A stretch of DNA of 64,000 nt from Wolbachia endosymbiont of Ctenocephalides felis wCfeF (GTDB lineage Bacteria > Pseudomonadota > Alphaproteobacteria > Rickettsiales > Anaplasmataceae), in NCBI GenBank assembly GCA_028571325.1, contig CP116767.1, positions 835,150 to 899,149 of the forward strand. Direction: 5' to 3'. The notes beneath the pieces are model-generated. The model was not told where the DNA came from, did not search any database, and worked only from the letters and a program-made list of their open reading frames with translations. This document shows positions 31,716 to 41,373 of the stretch, in pieces (position 1 is the stretch's first letter; each line of letters begins with the position of its first letter). The position numbers and the translations under genes are program-made.

Positions 31716-32300
31716 CTAAAACTGCTTATGAAATTTGCACTCCTTGCCTTGCAGAAGATTTGCAATATTTTTGTGGTGCTTAAAAAAAACTAATACTGCT
31801 ACGATCAATAGAGTAAAAAATAAGTCTTTTTGAAAAAAAAGAGATGTAGCAACAGCTGCTGCAGTGGCCGTTAAGGAGGCAAGAGAGGAATATCGAAAGG
31901 TAAAAAATACTGCTAGCCAAACAAATATAAACACTAATGCCATATGAATACTGAGTGCTATCAAAATCCCCAAAGTTGTTGCAACTCCCTTTCCTCCACT
32001 GAATTTTAACCATACAGGAAACATATGCCCTAGAACTGCTAACATTGCGGATGCACATATGTAAAAACTACCACTACTAAAAAACTGCTGCGCTATATGA
32101 ACCGCGATGAATCCCTTCAAGGAGTCCAGAAACAGTGCCAGAGCAGCAAGTCTTTTATTCCCTGTTCTTGCAACATTTGTAGCGCCGATGTTTCCAGAAC
32201 CTACTTCTCTTAAATTTATTCCTTTTATCCTTGTAATGATTAAGCTAAACGGTATTGAACCCAGCACGTAGGATAATATAAGAACTATATACTTCTCCAT
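31716..32300 (-). CDS. plsY: Acyl-phosphate glycerol-3-phosphate acyltransferase PlsY
   Basis: Inner-membrane enzyme making lysophosphatidate from acyl phosphate. 194 residues, about five helices, with the family motifs GSGNIGATNVAR (about 36-47) and GHMFPVWLKFSGGKGVAT (about 91-108). It ends the minus-strand block with two transporters and pssA-psd, so several steps of phospholipid synthesis are clustered. Confidence 0.94.
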   Translation of the reverse strand: MEKYIVLILSYVLGSIPFSLIITRIKGINLREVGSGNIGATNVARTGNKRLAALALFLDSLKGFIAVHIAQQFFSSGSFYICASAMLAVLGHMFPVWLKFSGGKGVATTLGILIALSIHMALVFIFVWLAVFFTFRYSSLASLTATAAAVATSLFFQKDLFFTLLIVAVLVFFKHHKNIANLLQGKECKFHKQF

Positions 32301-32312
32301 CGTAACGAAAAT

Positions 32313-33779
32313 CTAGCTAATCTTGTTATTTCTCAGCCTTCCCAGGTAGCACTGAACTTCATCGTTAATCTTACTACTAAACAGTATAAGTGCTGTCATG
32401 TTGATGAGGGCTAAACAAGAGAATAAAGTTCCACCGATATTAGCAATAGTCATTATATCCTTAGAAAGACCAGAGAAAAACGCTACAATTATTACCGCTA
32501 TGCGATATATTACTATACTCTTTGCACCAAACAAATATAGCCATCCCATCTCACAGCAATACACAAACGAAATTACCGAAGAAAACGCAAACAAAGGTGC
32601 AGCTATTGTCAAAAGTATAGGAAACCAAGAAGAAACTGTTTCAAATGCCTTTTGAGTAATCAATATTCCTTCGCCAACACCAGTCTGATACGCACCTGTT
32701 ATAACTATTGTTATTCCTGTCAAACAACAAATTAACATTGTATCAAAGCATGGTTCTATCATTGCAACTAGGCCAGTTCTAACCGGCTCTTCATCTTTAG
32801 CTACTGCATGTGTAATTGAAGCAGAACCAACACCCGCTTCGCTGGCAAAAATTGCTCTTTGAATTCCAGCAACGAATGCCCCAACTACTCCTCCACCAAC
32901 GGCATTGAAATCTATCATATTGGAAAATAATATTTTAAATGCATTGCTAAAGTTGTGAATATTAAATGCGATTATAATGATACAACTAAAAATATATATG
33001 AGCGACATAATAGGCACCAGCGCGGAAGATACTCTGGCTATTCTCTTAATTCCACCTATGATTACCAGAGCAAGTAATGCAGAAATTATAGAAGAAAGAA
33101 ACCAAGGATGACTATCCACCCAATTTGAATAACCAGATAATATTGAAACCATTTGGTTAGTTTGAAACGCTACACTTCCACCAAGACCTGATAACACAAA
33201 AAACACTGCATATACCGCAGCCAACACAATACCAAGTTTCTTAAATCCAAATTCCTCTAGCCCATTTCTTATGTATTGAAAGGGACCACTAAATAATTGC
33301 TCCTGACCTTCTGTTCTGTGCCTGAACGCTAAAGTCACTTCAGCGAATTTTGCTGACATACCAAAAAAGCCTGTAATCATCATCCAAGGCACTGCTCCTG
33401 GTCCTCCCATTGAAACTGCAATTGCAACACCGGCAACAGTTCCAAGGCCGACCGTACTTGAAAGTGCAGTTACAAATGCCTGAAAATGCGTAATGTGGCC
33501 ATCGTGATGATTTGTGTCATATTTTCCACACAAAATAGCAAACGCATGCTTAAACATCCTTATGTTGAGAAATTTAAAACGCAACGTTAGAAATACATAA
33601 CCAAACGCTAGCAAAAGAATTATAAATGGCACGTAGAAGATCTTGAAAAACAACACCTCATTCATGAAATTGTTTATTCCACTTAACACAGCGCCATAGC
33701 TTTCGTAAAAACCCGAAGCAGCGTATGCATTATTAAACAATAGGCAATATAATACTGCACAAAACAATCTATAAATCAT
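32313..33779 (-). CDS. Alanine/glycine:cation symporter, AGCS family
   Basis: 488 residues with about 10-11 membrane helices after a possible signal sequence, and the AGCS signatures GTVAGVAIAVSMGGPGAVPWMMITGF and FASEAGVGSA (each longer than quoted in the family pattern). It imports Ala or Gly with Na+ or H+, plausible for an endosymbiont that draws amino acids from its host. It lies 2 bases from a second AGCS gene, and their sequences are clearly paralogous. Confidence 0.92.
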   Translation of the reverse strand: MIYRLFCAVLYCLLFNNAYAASGFYESYGAVLSGINNFMNEVLFFKIFYVPFIILLLAFGYVFLTLRFKFLNIRMFKHAFAILCGKYDTNHHDGHITHFQAFVTALSSTVGLGTVAGVAIAVSMGGPGAVPWMMITGFFGMSAKFAEVTLAFRHRTEGQEQLFSGPFQYIRNGLEEFGFKKLGIVLAAVYAVFFVLSGLGGSVAFQTNQMVSILSGYSNWVDSHPWFLSSIISALLALVIIGGIKRIARVSSALVPIMSLIYIFSCIIIIAFNIHNFSNAFKILFSNMIDFNAVGGGVVGAFVAGIQRAIFASEAGVGSASITHAVAKDEEPVRTGLVAMIEPCFDTMLICCLTGITIVITGAYQTGVGEGILITQKAFETVSSWFPILLTIAAPLFAFSSVISFVYCCEMGWLYLFGAKSIVIYRIAVIIVAFFSGLSKDIMTIANIGGTLFSCLALINMTALILFSSKINDEVQCYLGRLRNNKIS

Positions 33780-33781
33780 GT

Positions 33782-35122
33782 TTAATACCTTTTAGAATAG
33801 TAATAATAATCTAGTGTGTTCGAGACTTCCCTTCTCAGTAGATATATTGCAACAGTATTTGGAATCATAAGACACATAAACAAACTGTCGCCTAAGTAAG
33901 ATATAAATTCTATATTTTTTGACATACAACTGATATATACCGAACCCACTATAAGAACTTGGAACAATATCAGTACTTTTTTGCTACCAAATAAGTACAA
34001 CAAGGCAACTTCACAGTAGTAACAATAAGCTATTATCGTGGAAAATGCAAAGGAAAACATTATCAGCGGGAGAGCTAACTTGCTAAATAAAGGCAAGGCT
34101 GTTGAAAATGCCGAGCTAACCAATGTAATGTCACCCACGTTATCAGTACTATGCATACCAGTGATAATTATCACAATACCAGTCAAGAATGAGACTAATA
34201 TTGTGTCTACAAATGGTGCAATCATTGCAACACTTCCAACCTTTATTGGGTCTTCCTCTTTCACAGATGAATGTGCTATGGCTGCTGTTCCGGTACCTGC
34301 TTCGTTAGCAAATACTGATCTTCTAACTCCGGCTATTAATCCACTCAGCACCCCACCTCCTATGGCTGATTTATTAAAGATATCTTGAAATATTATAGAT
34401 AAAGCATTCAGCAGGTTATTTCCGTTTACACAGATTAAATACACACACATACCTATATACAATACTATCATAATTGGTGCTAAACCCGTTGAAACGAAAG
34501 CAATTCGTTTTATTCCTCCAAGTATTACAATCAAGACAAGCAGCGATATAATAATAGACGCGTTATATTCAAAGAGGTTGTTTGACAATGCCGCAATTTG
34601 ATTTGCTTGAAATGGTATGCCACCCAAAATCATTGCAATAAGTAACATAATTGCATAAGTGAATGCAAGAAACTTACCAGTCCTGACAAATCCAATCTTG
34701 GCAAGTCCGTACTTCATGTAATAAAAAGCCCCGCCAGTTGAGTTTTCGGAGCGATAATTGAATGCAAGCACCACTTCGGCAAATTTTATCGACATACCAA
34801 GTATTCCAGTAATTATCATCCAAAAAATTGCACTCGGGCCACCTATTGTGATAGCTATAGCAACTCCTGATATTGTCCCAAGACCAACCGTTCCTGAAAT
34901 TACTGTTGCAAACGCCTGAATATGAGTGATTATACCGTCGTTATGATTACATCTTAGGTTGAATAGCGTTTGTATTCCATACTTGAATAACCTAAGGTTA
35001 GTAAATTTGAACTGAACAGTACAAAAAACCCCAGTTGCAATTACCCAAATAATTATAAATGGAATGTTAAATATCTTTATGTACAGAAATGAATTTAATA
35101 GTTCACTTATTTTTATAACCAT
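33782..35122 (-). CDS. Alanine/glycine:cation symporter, second AGCS paralogue
   Basis: About 446 residues with the same signatures as its neighbour (GTISGVAIAITIGGPSAIFW, FANEAGTGTAAIAHS) but without the N-terminal extension. ATG 35122 is chosen; a GTG at 35131 is three codons upstream. The pair arose by tandem duplication but has diverged substantially, which suggests different substrates. Probably in one transcript with pssA and psd. Confidence 0.92.
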   Translation of the reverse strand: MVIKISELLNSFLYIKIFNIPFIIIWVIATGVFCTVQFKFTNLRLFKYGIQTLFNLRCNHNDGIITHIQAFATVISGTVGLGTISGVAIAITIGGPSAIFWMIITGILGMSIKFAEVVLAFNYRSENSTGGAFYYMKYGLAKIGFVRTGKFLAFTYAIMLLIAMILGGIPFQANQIAALSNNLFEYNASIIISLLVLIVILGGIKRIAFVSTGLAPIMIVLYIGMCVYLICVNGNNLLNALSIIFQDIFNKSAIGGGVLSGLIAGVRRSVFANEAGTGTAAIAHSSVKEEDPIKVGSVAMIAPFVDTILVSFLTGIVIIITGMHSTDNVGDITLVSSAFSTALPLFSKLALPLIMFSFAFSTIIAYCYYCEVALLYLFGSKKVLILFQVLIVGSVYISCMSKNIEFISYLGDSLFMCLMIPNTVAIYLLRREVSNTLDYYYYSKRY

Positions 35123-35153
35123 GCTACTCACTACTTTTTATTACAATTTTTAG

Positions 35154-35924
35154 CTAACGAGCTTTATACGTGTAATATATATATAGCCCGATGCTTACTG
35201 GAATAGTCAGTGTATATATTACACCTAGAATTGGTAGAGTAATCCAAGGCTTACTGACAAAGAATACGATAAATACTCCAAAAAGTGACACAAGTATATA
35301 GGACAGGCTTCTGGGAATATAAATGTACTTTGCAGAGAAAGTTGGAATATGGCTGACCGAAAAAAATGAAATAGCTAAAAAGTAACAAGCTGTATTTCTT
35401 ATGTTAAAAAATTGCTCCATAAAAAGTAAGTATTCACTTTCATGAGATTGAAAGGTAATGATTATTGGCAACAAAGAAAGTAAAGCACATATCGGTGCTG
35501 GAACGCCAGAAAAGAAGAATTTTTCCCAGTCAAGTTGTTCTGCATTCAACGATACATTAAACCTTGCAAGCCTTATCGAAATGCAGATGACATATATCAT
35601 TACTAATATCCACCCTATAACTTTGATTTCCTTTAACTTCCAAAAATATAAAAGAAACGCAGGTGCCGCACCAAAATTTAGAAAATCTGCAAAAGAATCA
35701 AGCTGTGCTCCAAAATCACTAGTTGATTTTAGAATTCTGGCTATTCTGCCATCCATTCCGTCTATAATTGCTGCAATGATAATAAAAATTACTGCAAACT
35801 CCCACTGTTCATTAAATGTAAATTTGAGCGAAGTAAGACCAGAGCATAAACCCAATAAAGTTATAAAATTTGGGAATAACTTGGCAACAGGTAAAGACCT
35901 ACTGTTACTGCCATTACTGCTCAT
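35154..35924 (-). CDS. pssA: CDP-diacylglycerol--serine O-phosphatidyltransferase
   Basis: Makes phosphatidylserine. 256 residues, about 7-8 helices. The CDP-alcohol phosphotransferase motif DG-x2-DG... is visible as [20 protein letters not shown] followed by LDSFAD (residues 55-80). The start overlaps the psd stop by 4 bases (ATGA-type coupling), the natural pair for making phosphatidylethanolamine. Confidence 0.95.
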   Translation of the reverse strand: MSSNGSNSRSLPVAKLFPNFITLLGLCSGLTSLKFTFNEQWEFAVIFIIIAAIIDGMDGRIARILKSTSDFGAQLDSFADFLNFGAAPAFLLYFWKLKEIKVIGWILVMIYVICISIRLARFNVSLNAEQLDWEKFFFSGVPAPICALLSLLPIIITFQSHESEYLLFMEQFFNIRNTACYFLAISFFSVSHIPTFSAKYIYIPRSLSYILVSLFGVFIVFFVSKPWITLPILGVIYTLTIPVSIGLYIYYTYKAR

Positions 35925-36613
35925 ATGACATCAAAAGTAAGCTTTTCTTGAGCACTTTCCTTATTCAAATTTGCTATAATTGTTTCACCACCAACAACAG
36001 TTTGCCCTTCTGAGACTCTTATTTCTATATCAGTAGGAACGTAAATATTCACCCTACTGCCAAATCTTATAATCCCAAACCTCTCACCTGCTTTCACGTT
36101 TTGAGACACTCTTAAATTACAAACGATACGACGTGCAATTAACCCAGCTATCTGCTCTACAATAATTTCTTTCCCCTTTTCATACTCAACCACAATAACC
36201 TGCTTTTCGTTTTCGTTACTAGACCTATTGCTCATTGCAGACACGAACTTGCCTTTCTTATAGTGCATTTCCTTTACTGTACCAGATATTGGTATACGAT
36301 TTACATGCACGTCCAAAACACTCAAGAATATGCTAACAAGCGTAAATTTCTTCTCTTCTTCGTCTTCTGCTGATAAAGGGTAACTCACTTCTTCAATTTT
36401 TGAAATCACACCATCTGCAGGACTTAGTATAAGATCTTTATTGCCTGGAATAACCCTTGCTGGATCGCGAAAGAAATAAGTGCACAATAACGTTGGAAAC
36501 AAGCATGTAACGCCAAAACCCCAAGATATAGAGAATGCTATACATGTTACTATAAAAGAGACCACTATAAACAAATAACCTTCCTTGTTTATATTAGGTA
36601 GACTAAAACACAT
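35921..36613 (-). CDS. psd: Phosphatidylserine decarboxylase proenzyme (short type)
   Basis: Converts phosphatidylserine to phosphatidylethanolamine. 230 residues: an N-terminal membrane anchor (about 12-48), FFRDPAR, LSPADG (about 63-68), and the self-cleavage FGS (Gly185-Ser186), which yields the pyruvoyl group. It is the short archaeal/alphaproteobacterial class. It precedes pssA with a 4-base overlap. Confidence 0.95.
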   Translation of the reverse strand: MCFSLPNINKEGYLFIVVSFIVTCIAFSISWGFGVTCLFPTLLCTYFFRDPARVIPGNKDLILSPADGVISKIEEVSYPLSAEDEEEKKFTLVSIFLSVLDVHVNRIPISGTVKEMHYKKGKFVSAMSNRSSNENEKQVIVVEYEKGKEIIVEQIAGLIARRIVCNLRVSQNVKAGERFGIIRFGSRVNIYVPTDIEIRVSEGQTVVGGETIIANLNKESAQEKLTFDVI

Positions 36614-36835
36614 AATCTTAATAACAATAATCTGTTATTAACAACTTATCATTTATCACTCCTCATGGGAAGTTTTTTTTAACTGCTTCAAAAAGCTTTT
36701 TGATACGAGGTAAATTGTTATATTATAGCTAAAGCAGCTTAGGTTTATCGACGATTTGATATCCTGTTCTTCATTAGCAGAATCTATGCGGAGATACTGC
36801 AGCGGTACGACGATTGTGTCCAAACTTCAGCTGAA

Positions 36836-37903
36836 TCAGAAAACTGATTCTTCTAAAAGCTGCTCGCTTTCTTCTTCCATCGCAATAGAGTTACCGTGAT
36901 TTCTAAATAAATCTCTAATTTTCGTCTCTATTTCATTTGCAACTTCTTTGTTTGTCTTGAGGTAATTTTTTACATTCTCCCTTCCTTGCCCAAGACGTGT
37001 GTTATTGTATGAATAATAAGCACCTGCTTTTTCAAGCACACCAAGTTTTGTCCCTATATCTATTATTTCCCCAAGTTTTGATATACCTTCATTGTACATT
37101 ATATCAAACTTTGCTTCTCTAAATGGAGGAGCGACTTTATTTTTTACAACTTTAACTCTCGTTTCATTGCCTGTGATGTTCTCTTTATCCTTTATTGCAC
37201 CGATTTTTCTTATATCAAGCCTTATAGAAGTGTAAAATTTCAACGCATTCCCGCCAGTGGTAGTTTCCGGGTTTCCGTACACTACTCCTATCTTCATACG
37301 GATTTGATTAATAAATATCAGTATACAGTTCGCTTTTGAAACTGCGGAAGTTAGTTTCCTGAGCCCATGACTTAGAAGTCTCGCTTGTAATCCCATATGC
37401 TGATCACCCATATCTCCTTCAATTTCAGCTCTTGGAGTTAATGCTGCAACAGAGTCAACAACTATCACATCAACTGCACCAGAGCACACTAAATACTCAA
37501 CGATATGTAACGCTTGTTCTCCAGTGTCTGGTTGCGAGATTACCAAATCATCAGTGTTTACTCCAAGTTTACGGGCATATATGACATCTAATGCATGCTC
37601 CGCATCGATAAATGCACATAACCCTCCTTTCTTCTGAGCTTCAGCAATTACATGCAAAGCAAGAGTGGTTTTACCAGAACTCTCAGGGCCAAATATCTCA
37701 ATTATACGTCCTTTTGGCAATCCCCCAACACCCAGGGCTGAATCAAGCGCAATTGACCCTGTGGATATTGTATCTATCTTCTCTACAGGATTCTGCTTTA
37801 GCTTCATTATAGCGCCTTTACCGAATGCTTTTTCAATTTGGCTTATTGCGTTATCTAGCGCTCTTTGTTTATCATTATTTCTTTCTTCTGGGTTGCTTGC
37901 CAT
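36836..37903 (-). CDS. recA: Recombinase RecA
   Basis: Homologous recombination and repair. 355 residues: P-loop GPESSGKT (72-79), LIFINQIR with the MK(I/R)G loop, [14 protein letters not shown], and an acidic C-terminus. [10 protein letters not shown] replaces the commoner FG(S/N)PETTTGG, a harmless variant. Probably intact, so recombination between the many repeats is possible. The 36614-36835 gap shows only a 34-base word shared with 14858-14891. Confidence 0.97.
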   Translation of the reverse strand: MASNPEERNNDKQRALDNAISQIEKAFGKGAIMKLKQNPVEKIDTISTGSIALDSALGVGGLPKGRIIEIFGPESSGKTTLALHVIAEAQKKGGLCAFIDAEHALDVIYARKLGVNTDDLVISQPDTGEQALHIVEYLVCSGAVDVIVVDSVAALTPRAEIEGDMGDQHMGLQARLLSHGLRKLTSAVSKANCILIFINQIRMKIGVVYGNPETTTGGNALKFYTSIRLDIRKIGAIKDKENITGNETRVKVVKNKVAPPFREAKFDIMYNEGISKLGEIIDIGTKLGVLEKAGAYYSYNNTRLGQGRENVKNYLKTNKEVANEIETKIRDLFRNHGNSIAMEEESEQLLEESVF

Positions 37904-37999
37904 AGGTCATTTATTAATTTATATAAATTCCATGATAATCGAACATGAACAACCTGCCAAGGGTTTTTTAGCAACGAAGAACGTTGACGTCTTAGAAAC

Positions 38000-38430
38000 A
38001 AAAAAAACTACTTGACAACCTTCGCCGTCATCCTTATAATGAAACTGAAGCTATTATTTATCTTCAGTCTGTGCAGATTAAATGAGAAAAAAACTTAGCA
38101 TATTTGGCGTCTCATGTTTAATTTTTCGCACTATGTGCACTGCATGTCTTTTTAAAACTTCTGGTTTTTTACCTATACAAGCTCAAACGCGCTTATAAGT
38201 CGTTTAAGACATCAAAAACGCCAATATCATAAGATAGATAGTGAATAACTAGCTACTCGGGGTTTCTTTTGCTTTTTTTCTGCTTAGTGAGTTTCTTAAA
38301 CGTTTATGGCTAAGGTTAAGTTGCTTTAAAAAGCAGCTAAGTCGCACTTATTAAGCGTTTAGGATAAAAAAACGCCAACATTTCGACACAAAAGTAAATA
38401 ACTAGCTACCACGGGGCTTCTTTTGCTTTT
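38000..38430 (+). repeat. Dispersed promoter-bearing repeat, type I copy
   Basis: Near-identical to 2474-2957 over its length, and an inverted partner of 31178-31628. One base change (GAAACTGAAG) shortens the first palindrome to 7 bp. The right end is truncated inside the second poly(T) segment. The promoter is at 38012-38040. Confidence 0.85.
38012..38040 (+). promoter_or_regulatory. Consensus promoter in type I copy
   Basis: TTGACA (38012-38017), 17-base spacer, TATAAT (38035-38040), A-tract upstream. Confidence 0.65.
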
Positions 38431-38517
38431 TTTCAGCCTTGCTACTCGTTAGTGCCGTATTAGCTATATCACATGGGGTTGTGCAATGGATGCAGCTTAA
38501 CATAAAAGTTTGACTTT

Positions 38518-38547
38518 TTGAAATTTTTGGTTACGCTCAGGTATAGT
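38518..38547 (+). promoter_or_regulatory. Promoter of ankyrin gene
   Basis: TTGAAA (38518-38523), 18-base spacer, TATAGT (38542-38547), 25 bases before ATG 38573, which is itself preceded by AAGGGG. Confidence 0.5.
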
Positions 38548-38572
38548 TTACTATTAATAAGGGGTAGTTGCC

Positions 38573-39523
38573 ATGAATAAAGAGAAAGCTTTAGAAATTT
38601 TGGGAATAGCAAATAATCTTTCTGATCCTGACATTGTTTATCAAGTTAAACAACAACTTAAGGGATTGCATAATGATAATACAGGGAAACTCTCAGAAAA
38701 AATAGAAGCATGCAAATTACTTACTGAAGGTCAACCAGAGGTTTTCTCAAATTTTGTAATATCGGTTATCAAAGATAATAAGCCAGACTTTTTGGAGTTG
38801 TTATTAAAAACAGTAAAAAATGATGATAAGTTTAATTATTTGAATACAGAGAGCGCAGATGGTGAAACACCATTAAGCTTTGCACTTGGAAATGATAAAT
38901 GGAGTAAAGAAGTTAAAGTTGTAAATTTACTGTTGGAACATGGTGCTAGCGCTCATACAAGAGGTAAGGGAGGCAAGTCAGTATTACATTGTATTTGGAA
39001 TAATTACGGCAATATTAATCACTATGAAAATATAGTAAAATTACTTCTGGATAAAGGTATTAGCCCTAATATACAGGATGATCGAGGCAAGGCACCGTTA
39101 CATTACTTGTGTGACCACTCTGGCCGCGAAGGTAGCGTTGAGATTGCAAAATTGCTTTTAAAGAGAGGTGCCGATCCAGATTTGAAGGATAAGAGTGGTA
39201 AGAAACCAATAGATTATGTCAGTCCTAATACTGATGTTGGAAAAATGTTTGGTGCTATTAATTATGAGAAAGCAGCTATACTCGGGATTGCTGCACTATT
39301 AGCTACGGCGTGCAGTATTGCTTTGGTTTATCTAGCTATGAGCATTAGTATCAACATAGCCCAAGTTTCGTGTTTTGCTTTTGCAGCAGTTATGGCCACT
39401 GCTTCATTATGTTGTGCGTGTTACGCAATAAAAACTCTATTTTTTTCACCAGGACCATCATCTGAATTTACCGAAGCTAAAGCGGAGTTTCTTAATAGTC
39501 AGAAAATCGCGGGAGCAGTATAG
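38573..39523 (+). CDS. Ankyrin-repeat protein with C-terminal membrane hairpin
   Basis: 316 residues. Residues ~1-95 are helical and not recognised. About 95-215 holds three to four ankyrin repeats (DGETPLSFAL, GKSVLHCIWNN...VKLLLDKGISPN, GKAPLHYLCD...AKLLLKRGADPD). Residues ~233-290 form two long hydrophobic helices, followed by a tail with SSEFTEAKAEF. Ankyrin repeats bind proteins; with the membrane hairpin this may be a membrane-tethered effector facing the host. Clear AAGGGG ribosome site. Confidence 0.88.
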   Translation: MNKEKALEILGIANNLSDPDIVYQVKQQLKGLHNDNTGKLSEKIEACKLLTEGQPEVFSNFVISVIKDNKPDFLELLLKTVKNDDKFNYLNTESADGETPLSFALGNDKWSKEVKVVNLLLEHGASAHTRGKGGKSVLHCIWNNYGNINHYENIVKLLLDKGISPNIQDDRGKAPLHYLCDHSGREGSVEIAKLLLKRGADPDLKDKSGKKPIDYVSPNTDVGKMFGAINYEKAAILGIAALLATACSIALVYLAMSISINIAQVSCFAFAAVMATASLCCACYAIKTLFFSPGPSSEFTEAKAEFLNSQKIAGAV

Positions 39524-39540
39524 GAGTAGTTTGCGCCCAA

Positions 39541-39665
39541 CATCCAAGTAGCTTAGCTGTACGAGGGTTGTAATATGTAAATGATGTCATCCCAGTGCTC
39601 CGACACACAACTGTACGCACATTGTGATTCGAGCCTGCCAGGAGCCAGTATCGGCTACTTGGATG
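39541..39665. repeat. Inverted-repeat mini-element downstream of ankyrin gene
   Basis: CATCCAAGTAGC (39541-39552) and its exact inverse (39654-39665) enclose ~100 bases containing a GTCATCCCAG word related to the palindromic elements near 3.0 and 4.6 kb. No ORF. Confidence 0.55.
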
Positions 39666-39784
39666 ACAGAGAGAAGGTGCTGGAATGACACCGAAGGGGA
39701 TATGTGTTTTGAGCAAAATTGGCTATAAAACTAAGCGCACTTTTTTCTAAAACAAACGTCTATACAATTGCAAAGTTATGGTGT

Positions 39785-40858
39785 CTAACTCAAATCTATA
39801 TTGACATGTCCCATTTTACGCTTATCCCTGACCTCTTTCTTTCCGTATATGGTCAAACTAGCTTTTTTGTTGCTCAGATACTTATGGAAATCATATATAT
39901 CACTACCTATTATGTTCTTCGTCATGCAAGGAAAGCGTAACGCTACTTCCTGCATAGGTAACCCACATATTATCCTAACCAGCTGCTCAAATTGACTAAC
40001 ATTACATGCATCCAAGCTCCAGTGGCAAGAATTGTGAGGTCTTGGAGCTAGTTCGTTAACTAGCAGCTCATTATTTTTAGTAATGAAAAATTCAATAGCA
40101 AGGATTCCTACTACATCAAGCGCACCTGCTATCTTCTCTGCGGTTTGTTGTACCTCTTGAGTTAATTTACTATCTATTTTGGCCGGGACTGTTGAAGTGT
40201 CAAGTATTCCATCAACGTGGTGATTTTCTGCTATAGGAAAAAAAGTTGCTTTACCGTTTTTATCTCTTGCAATAACTATTGAAACCTCTTTTAGTAAATC
40301 AACACCTGCTTCGAGAATATACTTTGTGTTCCAATCAAAGGAAACAAATTGTTTCGCTTCAGAATCATTCCCGATAACATATTGTCCTTTTCCATCGTAA
40401 CCCATTTCTGTTGTTTTCAGCCTTATTGGGTAACCAAAAGTCCTACTGCTTTCTAATAGCTCATCATAATTTTGTATATTTTTATAATCAGCAGTTTTTA
40501 TACCCAAATCTCTAATAAAGTCTTTTTCTCTCAGCCTGTTTTGTGAAACATGTAATGCTCTTTTACCCGGGTAAAAATCTACGTGCTGTGATATAATATC
40601 AACTGCGTCACAAGGAATATTTTCAGATTCAATAGTGACTAAATCTACGCTCTGTGCAAAAGATACAAGTGCCTTCTTATCAGAAAAATCTGCTATTGTT
40701 ACATTACTGGCAACAGAGCAAGCTGGATCACCCTTTGCATGAGCAAAAATATATGTTTTTTGTCCAAGTTTTGTTGCAGCAATAGCAGTCATTTTGCCTA
40801 ATTGTCCACTACCTATTATTCCTATTACTCTTTCGCTGAGCATATCTGATCCGTCCAT
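39785..40858 (-). CDS. purK: N5-carboxyaminoimidazole ribonucleotide synthase PurK
   Basis: ATP-grasp enzyme of purine synthesis. 357 residues: N-terminal Rossmann segment VIGIIGSGQLGKM, a central ATP-grasp region, and ELAPRPHNSCHWSLDAC, the PurK-specific signature. ATG 40858 or ATG 40843 could start translation. It diverges from apaG. Confidence 0.94.
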   Translation of the reverse strand: MDGSDMLSERVIGIIGSGQLGKMTAIAATKLGQKTYIFAHAKGDPACSVASNVTIADFSDKKALVSFAQSVDLVTIESENIPCDAVDIISQHVDFYPGKRALHVSQNRLREKDFIRDLGIKTADYKNIQNYDELLESSRTFGYPIRLKTTEMGYDGKGQYVIGNDSEAKQFVSFDWNTKYILEAGVDLLKEVSIVIARDKNGKATFFPIAENHHVDGILDTSTVPAKIDSKLTQEVQQTAEKIAGALDVVGILAIEFFITKNNELLVNELAPRPHNSCHWSLDACNVSQFEQLVRIICGLPMQEVALRFPCMTKNIIGSDIYDFHKYLSNKKASLTIYGKKEVRDKRKMGHVNIDLS

Positions 40859-40946
40859 ATTATCACTGCTAGTTAGAATACGATAACATGCTTGAAGAAT
40901 CCATGAAAATAGTGTATAATTAGGTGTTGTTTTCTTAAATCATAAT

Positions 40947-41351
40947 ATGGCTCTAGAATACATACTTACTACTAACTCTGTTGAAGTTACAGTTCTACCA
41001 GTTTATATTGAGGAACAATCTATCCCTTATGAAGATTGCTATGTGTGGGTATACAATGTTAAGATAAAAAATAAAAGCTCATCAACTATTCAATTGCTGA
41101 GCCGCCATTGGCAGATAATAGATTACAAAGGGAAGGTAAATGAAATTGCAGGTGCTGGTGTTATTGGAGAGCAGCCTGTGATAAAACCTGGAGAAGTATT
41201 TAGGTATACGAGCGGGACATACTTAAACGCACCATCGGGAATAATGCAAGGTAGGTACGAGTTTCTAAATGAAGAAAGCACAAAAGTCTTTGAGGTCATG
41301 ATACCGCCTTTTTCTCTGGATAGTCCATACATAAACTCTAGACCACACTAG
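40947..41351 (+). CDS. apaG: ApaG-domain protein (Co2+/Mg2+ efflux protein ApaG)
   Basis: 134 residues, a single ApaG/DUF525 beta-sandwich: [25 protein letters not shown], and the GxGVxGEQP-type [15 protein letters not shown]. Role still unclear in bacteria; linked to cation resistance. The stop lies in a palindrome (CACTAGATCTAGTG) followed by a T-rich run, possibly a shared terminator with the convergent permease gene. Confidence 0.92.
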   Translation: MALEYILTTNSVEVTVLPVYIEEQSIPYEDCYVWVYNVKIKNKSSSTIQLLSRHWQIIDYKGKVNEIAGAGVIGEQPVIKPGEVFRYTSGTYLNAPSGIMQGRYEFLNEESTKVFEVMIPPFSLDSPYINSRPH

Positions 41352-41359
41352 ATCTAGTG
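41346..41359. terminator. Possible bidirectional terminator
   Basis: Perfect palindrome CACTAGATCTAGTG between convergent apaG and the ABC permease gene, with TTTATTTTTT about 15 bases downstream of it on the plus strand. The stem is loopless as written, so the assignment is weak. Confidence 0.3.
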
Positions 41360-41373
41360 GACTGTATTAAAAT

